A stretch of 36,261 bases of DNA, taken from NCBI RefSeq assembly GCF_039543525.1, contig NZ_BAABJX010000063.1:1-36261 (forward strand). Direction: 5' to 3'. The translations under genes were made by a program, and so were the position numbers. A model generated the notes under the pieces. It searched no databases. It was given only the letters and a program-made list of their open reading frames with translations, and was not told where the DNA came from. The stretch is from Algivirga pacifica (lineage in GTDB: Bacteria; Bacteroidota; Bacteroidia; Cytophagales; Flammeovirgaceae). How positions within the stretch are numbered: position 1 is the stretch's first letter; each line of letters opens with the position of its first letter. This document shows positions 16,041-22,114 of this stretch, piece by piece.

Positions 16041-16919
16041 TCACAGCAATACCATAGACAATACGCCTCCCACCATAATCCACTTACAAAACGTACTCAA
16101 CTTTCCAAAAGCTTCAGGCGTATGCGCCTTGTATAGTAAGTACAATAAGAATACAATAGGAATGCTTAACACTGCGATAAAGCCATAAAGCCAGGGATTG
16201 CCTATATAGTATAGAAAACGGAAAGTGATTCCTGCATACATAATGGCCAGGAAATAGATCAATGCTTTGGTCTTGGCATTGCCCCAGATGATAGGAAGGG
16301 TCTTACATCCAAACTGTTCGTCCCCTTTTTGGTCTTCTAGATCCTTGATGATTTCTCGGATAACGGAAATAAAGAAGGCGAAGGTCCCATAAATATAGAC
16401 CAATGGGTTATTTTCCCGAATATAAAGATTGATGATAAACACGGATAGGGCCGTCAAGGCAGCAATGGTCAAGTTACCAATAAAAGCCCTGCGTTTAAGC
16501 TGGTTAGAATATAGCCAGAGCCAGAAGGCTGAGGAAAACATGATGATGCCTAAGGTCCTTGAAAGGTAAAATCCTATAGCTACCCCAGTCAATGAAAATA
16601 CCGTATGTGTAAAAATTGCTACCCTTCTTCGCATGACCTTGCCCACCACAATCTTGTCGGGCTTATTGATCATATCAATCTTAATATCATAGTAGTCGTT
16701 GATAATATAACCTCCCGCTGCAATCAATAAAGTCGCTAGCGTAAGCAAGAAAAAAGAGGGATCACTCAATGTGTTTCGATAGTTTTCTACTCCATCTACT
16801 AAGAATACCTTGGTCAAGTATTGGGTCAGTAAAATGATCAGGAGGTTATTTACCCTTATCAGTTTGAAAAACTGAGGTATACTGATAAAAAAACCTTGTG
16901 GTTGTGATGCATTTCTCAT
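16041..16919 (-). CDS. UbiA-family prenyltransferase
   Basis: 292 residues with about eight or nine hydrophobic membrane helices. The first aspartate motif is GGYIINDYYDIKIDMINKPD (residues 69-88, Asp75 and Asp78). The second is IREIIKDLEDQKGDEQFGCK (188-206, Asp193 to Asp200). These bind the magnesium-diphosphate of an isoprenoid donor. The sequence is closest to the subgroup annotated in Bacteroidota as geranylgeranylglycerol-phosphate geranylgeranyltransferase-like. The true acceptor cannot be told from sequence. It acts in the inner membrane. The ATG at 16919 gives a short cytosolic N-terminus before the first helix. It runs toward purN with 155 bp between, mostly the palindrome at 15962. 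Confidence 0.85.
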   Translation of the reverse strand: MRNASQPQGFFISIPQFFKLIRVNNLLIILLTQYLTKVFLVDGVENYRNTLSDPSFFLLTLATLLIAAGGYIINDYYDIKIDMINKPDKIVVGKVMRRRVAIFTHTVFSLTGVAIGFYLSRTLGIIMFSSAFWLWLYSNQLKRRAFIGNLTIAALTALSVFIINLYIRENNPLVYIYGTFAFFISVIREIIKDLEDQKGDEQFGCKTLPIIWGNAKTKALIYFLAIMYAGITFRFLYYIGNPWLYGFIAVLSIPIVFLLYLLYKAHTPEAFGKLSTFCKWIMVGGVLSMVLL

Positions 16920-16959
16920 GATTTAAAAAAGTATCGGTATGTTTGTATTATTTTTAAGC

Positions 16960-16979
16960 GCATTACTCAAAAGTAATGC
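16960..16979. repeat. Small palindrome between divergent genes
   Basis: GCATTACT and AGTAATGC flank a CAAA loop, in the 113-bp space between the divergent UbiA-family gene and the TenI-like gene. Its position would suit an operator or a leader hairpin, but there is no direct evidence for either. Confidence 0.5.
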
Positions 16980-17032
16980 ATTATTTAATTCTTCATGCTC
17001 AATTTTTCAATCTTCATTAAGAATTCTTTCTT

Positions 17033-17629
17033 ATGCTCATTGTGATTACCTCTCCACAAATTTCAGAAAAGGCTACGATTAATAAAGAAATCGCTCTTTG
17101 GGTTGAAATGTTTGAAAAGGGACTGGAAATTCTTCATCTGAGAAAACCGGGAGCTTCAGTCGAACAATATAAAGCTTACCTAACTGCATTGCCAAAACAG
17201 TATTATTCTAGTGTGATGTTGCATGATGCTTTTGAATTGATGGGGGAGTTTGCCTTGAGAGGGATTCATTATGCAGAACGTAATCGTCCCAAAAAAGTCC
17301 ATTCCAAACCCTATCAGCAATCGGCTTCTTTTCATCAATTAAAACAATTGAAAGAAGAAGGTCATGCCTTGGACTATGTGTTTATCAGTCCTGTGTTTGA
17401 TAGTATTTCCAAGAAGGGGTATAAAGAGGGGTTTGATAAGGGAGTACTCGAAGAGACCATCAAAAAATCATCTTATCGTGTTATGGCATTGGGGGGAATT
17501 GATGCTCACAATTGCCAGAAGGCACTGGCCTTAGGGTGTTCAGGCGTGGTTGCCTTGGGAAGTATATGGGAGCAAGAAGCTCCCGTTCAATCCTTTCAGG
17601 AGTTATTATCGGCAGTCAACGCTTCATAA
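17033..17629 (+). CDS. Thiamine phosphate synthase-like protein (ThiE/TenI family)
   Basis: 198 residues forming a ThiE/TenI TIM barrel. The pieces are ILHLRKPGAS (33-42), MLHDAFEL (59-66), GIHYAERNR (75-83), DYVFISPVFDSISKKGY (113-129), MALGGID and a final SGVVALGSIW. The loops are closer to TenI-like proteins: the GVHLGQ and TxTK motifs of true ThiE are replaced by GIHYAERNR and SISKKGY. TenI aromatises the thiazole product in Bacillus, so a role next to ThiG/ThiH/ThiF is plausible; it could also be a second coupling enzyme. The 3' end overlaps the convergent thiF by 34 bp. The conventional ThiE is at 21043. Confidence 0.82.
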   Translation: MLIVITSPQISEKATINKEIALWVEMFEKGLEILHLRKPGASVEQYKAYLTALPKQYYSSVMLHDAFELMGEFALRGIHYAERNRPKKVHSKPYQQSASFHQLKQLKEEGHALDYVFISPVFDSISKKGYKEGFDKGVLEETIKKSSYRVMALGGIDAHNCQKALALGCSGVVALGSIWEQEAPVQSFQELLSAVNAS

Positions 17630-18687
17630 CCTCCCTGAATACTGAGAATATTTGTGTTGAGGTTGCTATTTTTCTTTAGCCATTGCAGGGCTTGCATACT
17701 TCGGCCACCACGTTGACAATAGAGAATGACATCCTTGTCAGTAGGGATTTCATGGTGACGTAGAGGCAATAAACTTAGGGGTATATTCATGCCTCCTACG
17801 TTCCCGGCCTTGTGTTCATGTACTTCTCGAACATCAATGAGGGTGAAGTTATCATTCCCTTTTCTTTTGTCAAATTCTTCTACTGTGATTTCGTCCATTG
17901 TATTTTTATTTTTTAATCCACAAAAGAATTCATAATCAATAAGCTCTTTGATATTAGCAGCTTCTGGATTCTTTTGATAATTAAAACTGTTAAACGCCAT
18001 GGAAAGTGCGTTAAGCACCAAAAGTTTACCGCCCAATACTTCTCCAAGCCCAGTGAGGATTTTTAAGGTTTCGTTAGCTTGTAGCGTACCCACTATTCCG
18101 GGCAATACACCAATTACTCCAATTTCACTGCAGGAGGGAACACTTCCAGCTTCCGGAGGAGTAGGGAATAAGCAACGGTAGGTAGGCCCTTCTTGATAGT
18201 TAAAGACACTGACTTGTCCTTCAAACTTAAAGATAGCCCCATAAACCAAGGGTTTTCCACTTAATACACAAGCATCGTTGGCTAGATAGCGGGTAGGGAA
18301 GTTATCCGTACAATCTACGATCACATCGTACTGCTCAAAAATATGCAGGGCATTGGAGGCGTCCAGTTTTTCCTCATGAATAGTAAACCGCACTAATGGG
18401 TTCATCGCCTCCAGCTTTTGGGCAGCAGCTACCGCTTTGGATCGACCGATGTCCGTAGTTGTATACAGTACTTGTCGCTGTAAGTTGCTAATATCTACTT
18501 TATCATGATCGATGATTCCAATATGTCCTACTCCGGCAGCCGTAAGATACTGCAACACAGGACAACCCAAGCCTCCTGCACCAATGACTAATACCGCTCC
18601 CTCTTTAAGTTTGAGCTGTGCCTCTTCTCCAAATTCAGGGAGGAGTAAGTGTCGGTCATATCGAAGTCTTTCCTCTTTACTTAGCAT
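17596..18687 (-). CDS. thiF: ThiF/MoeB-type sulfur-carrier adenylyltransferase fused to rhodanese
   Basis: 363 residues. The N-terminal E1-like domain (about 1-250) adenylates the C-terminal glycine of ThiS: nucleotide loop GAGGLGCPVLQYL, then DISNLQRQVLYTTTDIG, DCTDNFPTRY and CSEIGVIGVLPGIVGTLQANE. A C-terminal rhodanese domain (about 268-363) carries the active loop CQRGGRS with Cys324 as persulfide carrier, as in MOCS3/UBA4-type fusions. The usual zinc ligands are incomplete: the first CxxC reads TYRC and the second site has a single cysteine in FFCGLK. I assign thiF from its place last in the thi cluster; it could also serve molybdopterin synthesis. It overlaps the convergent TenI-like gene by 34 bp. 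Confidence 0.87.
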   Translation of the reverse strand: MLSKEERLRYDRHLLLPEFGEEAQLKLKEGAVLVIGAGGLGCPVLQYLTAAGVGHIGIIDHDKVDISNLQRQVLYTTTDIGRSKAVAAAQKLEAMNPLVRFTIHEEKLDASNALHIFEQYDVIVDCTDNFPTRYLANDACVLSGKPLVYGAIFKFEGQVSVFNYQEGPTYRCLFPTPPEAGSVPSCSEIGVIGVLPGIVGTLQANETLKILTGLGEVLGGKLLVLNALSMAFNSFNYQKNPEAANIKELIDYEFFCGLKNKNTMDEITVEEFDKRKGNDNFTLIDVREVHEHKAGNVGGMNIPLSLLPLRHHEIPTDKDVILYCQRGGRSMQALQWLKKNSNLNTNILSIQGGYEALTADNNS

Positions 18688-18700
18688 ATCGTTATCTTCT

Positions 18701-18858
18701 GTTCATACTGTTTAATTGAGCTTTGCTCGTTCATATTGTTTAGTTACTTTCCTTTTATTAAAATATAAAACTATTCTATATAGAAAGGCCCTGATTATAA
18801 ATAAACAAAGTTCATCTAAACATCATCAACGAGCGAAGCTCAATTAAACAATATGAAC
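18701..18858. repeat. Modular palindrome, GTTCAT type, between thiH and thiF
   Basis: Left arm 18701-18745: GTTCATACTGTTTAATT, hairpin GAGC-TTT-GCTC, GTTCATATTGTTTAGTT. Right arm 18816-18858: CTAAACATCATCAAC, hairpin GAGC-GAA-GCTC, AATTAAACAATATGAAC. The right end is 15 bp from the thiH stop (18873), the left end 14 bp from the thiF ATG. The two hairpins differ only in the loop base. It lies inside the presumed thi transcript. Confidence 0.92.
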
Positions 18859-18872
18859 AAGTATATTCAATC

Positions 18873-20003
18873 TCAAAGAGTTAATGGCTCTACAAAAGAA
18901 TATCCTATTTCCCAGTCTTTCCATACGGGTTCATACCCTTGTATTTTTAGCATCTCTGCAATTTCAGCAGGACTACGCTCATCCGAGATCTCAAACTGCT
19001 CCAGCGATTCTTCTTCAGCGGTATATCCTCCGGGGTTTGTTTTAGAACCGGCACTCATATGAGTAATGCCCAATTTAATGACATGATTACGGAATACCTC
19101 ACTCTCACGGGTAGAAAGAGATAATTCTACTTCCTGATTAAAGATACGGTAAGCACAAATCAATTGTACCAGTTCACGATCATTCATTTCTACTTTAGGA
19201 GGAAGCCCTCCAGAGAATGGGCGAAGTCTTGGAAAGGAAATTGAATACTTGGTCTGCCAATAGGTTTTTTCCAAATATTGCAAATGGGCAGCGACCAGAA
19301 AGCAATCAGTACGCCAGTCTTCCAAGCCAATCAAAACACCTAAGCCAATTTTATGGATATGGGCTTTTCCCAGTCGATCCGGTGTTTCCAGACGATATTG
19401 AAAATTAGACTTTCTTCCTTTAGGGTGGTGTTTTTTATAATCTTCCTGATGGTAAGTCTCCTGATAAACCAATACGGTATCCAGCCCTTCCGCAATCAGG
19501 GATTCATATTCTTCCTGGTCCATGGGTTGTACTTCCATGGAAATATGGGAAAAGTGGGGACGTAGTAAACGAATGACTTTTTTGAAGTATTCAACGCCTA
19601 CCGTACGGTTTGCTTCTCCCGTTACAAGTAGTACGTGCTCGTACCCCATTTCTTTCAAGACCGCAACCTCTTGTTCAATCTGCTTAGGATTAAGCGTGAT
19701 ACGCTTCACTTTGTTATCCATGCTAAAGCCACAATAGGTACATATATTCTGGCATTCATTGGATAGGTATAAAGGAGCATACATTTGGATGGTTTTTCCA
19801 AATCGCTGTACGGTTAGTTGATGACTGATTTGTGCCATCTCTTCTAAAAAAGGAACCGCAGCAGGGGAAACCAGTGCCTTAAAGTCTTCCAGCGTTCTCT
19901 TTCCCGACTTATAGAGGGCATGTCGTACATCAGCAGCAGTTTTTTGGTAGATGCTGTCTTTAATGTTATCCCAATGGTATTGTTCAAATAGATCAGTAAA
20001 CAA
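18873..20003 (-). CDS. thiH: 2-iminoacetate synthase (thiazole pathway radical SAM enzyme)
   Basis: 376 residues. ThiH cleaves tyrosine by radical SAM chemistry to give dehydroglycine (2-iminoacetate), which ThiG uses to build the thiazole of thiamine. The iron-sulfur motif is NECQNICTYCGFSMDNK with Cys84, Cys88 and Cys91. Other family segments are VLLVTGEANRTVGVEYF, LDTVLVYQETYHQEDYKKHH, ISFPRLRPFSGG and THMSAGSKTNPGGY. The frame has no ATG at the expected N-terminus: the codon at 20003 is TTG, preceded by ATT. The N-terminal FEQYHWDNIKDSIYQKTAAD aligns with family N-termini, so TTG (or ATT) initiation is likely, which may lower expression. Confidence 0.92.
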   Translation of the reverse strand: MFTDLFEQYHWDNIKDSIYQKTAADVRHALYKSGKRTLEDFKALVSPAAVPFLEEMAQISHQLTVQRFGKTIQMYAPLYLSNECQNICTYCGFSMDNKVKRITLNPKQIEQEVAVLKEMGYEHVLLVTGEANRTVGVEYFKKVIRLLRPHFSHISMEVQPMDQEEYESLIAEGLDTVLVYQETYHQEDYKKHHPKGRKSNFQYRLETPDRLGKAHIHKIGLGVLIGLEDWRTDCFLVAAHLQYLEKTYWQTKYSISFPRLRPFSGGLPPKVEMNDRELVQLICAYRIFNQEVELSLSTRESEVFRNHVIKLGITHMSAGSKTNPGGYTAEEESLEQFEISDERSPAEIAEMLKIQGYEPVWKDWEIGYSFVEPLTL

Positions 20004-20028
20004 AATCGCTTTTTCGTTTTATAGGTTA

Positions 20029-20050
20029 CTTTTACAGCTTGCTATAAAAG
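20029..20050. repeat. Hairpin in the thiH leader
   Basis: CTTTTACAGC and GCTATAAAAG pair with one mismatch around a TT loop, starting 26 bp upstream of the TTG start of thiH. It could influence translation of thiH, but nothing proves this. Confidence 0.45.
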
Positions 20051-20124
20051 TACAGTGGTGCATCATTTTACAGTAATCACACGAGTAGTGTTTAAGTCAA
20101 ATAAGCTATATGCGAATACGCTTT

Positions 20125-20270
20125 GTTGATTCGTTGAATTTCTCTTTCAGAGGGTTGAATTGAGCTTTGCTCGTTGATTCGAGTTGAACTGCTGATTGAA
20201 ATATATATACAAACACTCAAGCAACCTATCAACTCGAATCAACGAGCAAAGCTCAATTCAACGAATCAAC
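20125..20270. repeat. Modular palindrome, GTTGATTCG type, with one extra hairpin module
   Basis: The right arm 20229-20270 is the exact reverse complement of 42 bp made of GTTGATTCGTTGAATT, hairpin GAGC-TTT-GCTC, and GTTGATTCGAGTTGA. The left arm 20125-20187 has the same 42 bp plus a clean 21-bp insertion at 20141-20161. That insertion is a hairpin TCTCT-TTC-AGAGG followed by the linker GTTGAATT. The right end lies 11 bp from the thiG stop at 20282, between thiG and thiH. Confidence 0.93.
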
Positions 20271-20281
20271 GATTCAACAGC

Positions 20282-21049
20282 TTATAGTTGGTCCAGGAAT
20301 GAAGTAAGCGGACTACTCGCAACAGCATGTTGCTGTACCGGAGCAAGCTTCGCCTCATAAGCCATGCGACCAGCCTCTACGGCCATCTTAAAAGCCTTAG
20401 CCATTGCTACAGGGTCAGCAGCTGCCGCAATAGCAGTATTTACTAACACCGCGTCGGCTCCAAGCTCCATCGCATGCGCTGCATGTGATGGAGCTCCTAG
20501 ACCAGCATCGACCACTACGGGTACATTGCTTTGTTCAATAATAATTTCAAGGAAATCCATTGTTTTCAATCCCTTGTTACTCCCGATGGGAGCACCTAAA
20601 GGCATTACCGCTACAGCTCCTGCTTCTTCCAGCTTTTTGCAAAGAACCGGATCGGCATGTATATAAGGAAATACTTTAAATCCCAGCTTAGCCAGTTCCT
20701 CTGTCGCCTTTAGGGTTTCAATGGGATCTGGTAAAAGATACTTTGGATCTGGGTGTATTTCCAATTTAAGCAAGTCAGTTTCCATAGCTTCACGTGCTAG
20801 CTGCGCTGCAAAAACAGCTTCTTTAGCGTCCCTAACACCTGAGGTATTGGGAAGAAGTTGTAGATGCTCGTGCTTTAAGTAGTTTAGAATATCCTCTTCA
20901 GGATTTTCCATATCTACTCTCTTAAGTGCTACGGTGACTAGTTCACTGCCAGAGGCCAAAAGAGCCTCTTCCATTTGACTGTTGCTACTAAATTTTCCTG
21001 TTCCGGTAAATAATCGAGATTGAAATGTTTTTCCTCCTACTTCTAGCAT
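20282..21049 (-). CDS. thiG: Thiazole synthase
   Basis: 255 residues forming a TIM barrel. It condenses 1-deoxy-D-xylulose 5-phosphate, dehydroglycine from ThiH and sulfur from ThiS thiocarboxylate into the thiazole phosphate. Family features: RLFTGTGKF near the start, LLPNTSGVRDAKEAVFAAQLA (67-87), TDLLKLEIHPDPKYLLPDP with the likely Schiff-base Lys95, and the phosphate-binding GAPIGSNKGL and VVVDAGLGAPSHAAHAMELG. Length is typical. Its start overlaps the end of thiE by 7 bp (ATG at 21049, thiE stop at 21043), so the two are translationally coupled. Confidence 0.95.
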   Translation of the reverse strand: MLEVGGKTFQSRLFTGTGKFSSNSQMEEALLASGSELVTVALKRVDMENPEEDILNYLKHEHLQLLPNTSGVRDAKEAVFAAQLAREAMETDLLKLEIHPDPKYLLPDPIETLKATEELAKLGFKVFPYIHADPVLCKKLEEAGAVAVMPLGAPIGSNKGLKTMDFLEIIIEQSNVPVVVDAGLGAPSHAAHAMELGADAVLVNTAIAAAADPVAMAKAFKMAVEAGRMAYEAKLAPVQQHAVASSPLTSFLDQL

Positions 21050-21690
21050 ATGGTCGGTCTATTTAAATGTCTTCTCTCCAATATTGCATTGATTCTATCT
21101 GTGGTAGTCATAGGATCATCTGCTCGGCTGATCAGAGAAGAAACAGCAATACCTGCTACACCTGCAAACAGAAGTGGATTAATGTCTTCCATTCTGATGC
21201 CTCCGATTGCGTATACAGGAATGTCGATCCCCTGTTCCTTCATCTCAGATAAAATCTTCTTATAGCCCTCAAGGCCTAGTACAGGACTAAGGTTGTCCTT
21301 GGTCTCTGTAAAGCGAAGAGGTCCCAGTCCGATATAGTCTACATCATCTTTAATGCGTAGAATATCTTCCATTGTATTGGCTGTGCCGCCAATAATAGCG
21401 TCTTTTCCCAGAATCTTACGAGCCTCTGATGGGTGGATGTCTTCTTTGCCAAGGTGTACTCCGTCAGCACCAATGGCAGCAGCAATCTCAGGATAGTCGT
21501 TGATGATCAGCTTGGCCCCACAGGCTTGGCAAATCTCTTGGACACTTTCTGCAATTGCTCTGACAACTTCTTCAGGTTCGTTTTTCACTCTTACCTGAAT
21601 CCATCTTGCACCTCCTTGACATGCTAAGGCTGCTTGATCTTGAGGTGTTAGGTCGTCTTGTTTCTGAGTGATAAATTGTAATGGGTTCAT
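21043..21690 (-). CDS. thiE: Thiamine phosphate synthase
   Basis: 215 residues forming a TIM barrel. It joins HMP diphosphate with thiazole phosphate to give thiamine phosphate. ThiE motifs are complete: WIQVRVKNEPE (31-41), KLIINDYPEIA (60-70), GADGVHLGKEDIH (73-85), YIGLGPLRFTETK (the diphosphate-binding GP..T.TK), VYAIGGI and GIAVSSLIS. It overlaps thiG by 7 bp and is therefore cotranscribed with it. The upstream space to thiC contains a large palindrome rather than an obvious promoter. Confidence 0.93.
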   Translation of the reverse strand: MNPLQFITQKQDDLTPQDQAALACQGGARWIQVRVKNEPEEVVRAIAESVQEICQACGAKLIINDYPEIAAAIGADGVHLGKEDIHPSEARKILGKDAIIGGTANTMEDILRIKDDVDYIGLGPLRFTETKDNLSPVLGLEGYKKILSEMKEQGIDIPVYAIGGIRMEDINPLLFAGVAGIAVSSLISRADDPMTTTDRINAILERRHLNRPTIC

Positions 21691-21740
21691 AGGATAATCA
21701 TATTAGTTAAATTGATTGTTGAGTAAGGCTGTAAGCTTTT

Positions 21741-22094
21741 GTTCATGTTGTTTAATTGAGCTTCGCTCGTTCAAGATGTTTAGTTGTTAACCTATTTATT
21801 CTACTATTAAATGGCTTTGTTGAGGCGGCTTACGCCGCTGGTTGAGTGGCACTCCGTGCCGTTGAGAGGAGCTTCGCTCCGTTGAGTAGCCCTTCGGGCT
21901 GTTGAGAAAGAGCAGTACTACAAAATCTCAACGGAGCGAAGCTCCTCTCGACTAGCGGCATAAGCCGCCTCAACTGTCGGTTAATTATTCAGACTTAATT
22001 TAAGGCAAGAAGCCACATGATTAACCTGAAAGTATATACTATGACTATCAACTAAACATCATGAACGAGCGAAGCTCAACTAAACATTATGAAC
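21741..22094. repeat. Nested composite palindrome between thiC and thiE (GTTCAT-type outer arms)
   Basis: Left arm 21741-21785: GTTCATGTTGTTTAATT, hairpin GAGC-TTC-GCTC, GTTCAAGATGTTTAGTT. Right arm 22050-22094: AACTAAACATCATGAAC, hairpin GAGC-GAA-GCTC, AACTAAACATTATGAAC. The arms enclose the GTTGAG hairpin array at 21819-21974. The right end lies 20 bp from the thiC stop. Together the two occupy nearly the whole 424-bp gap; I see no gene in it. Confidence 0.92.
21819..21974. repeat. GTTGAG-linked hairpin array, locus 3
   Basis: Left half: hairpins GCGGC-TTAC-GCCGC, GGCAC-TCC-GTGCC, GGAGC-TTC-GCTCC and AGCCC-TTC-GGGCT, each preceded and followed by GTTGAG. Centre: AAAGAGCAGTACTACAAAAT. Right half, inverted: GGAGC-GAA-GCTCC and GCGGC-ATAA-GCCGC with CTCAAC (one CTCGAC). 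The reverse complement of locus 1 (7474-7623) shows the same module order (GCGGC-like, GGCAC, then AGCCC) and a similar centre. Confidence 0.94.
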
Positions 22095-22114
22095 AAAAGC
22101 TCAGCAGCTTAATA

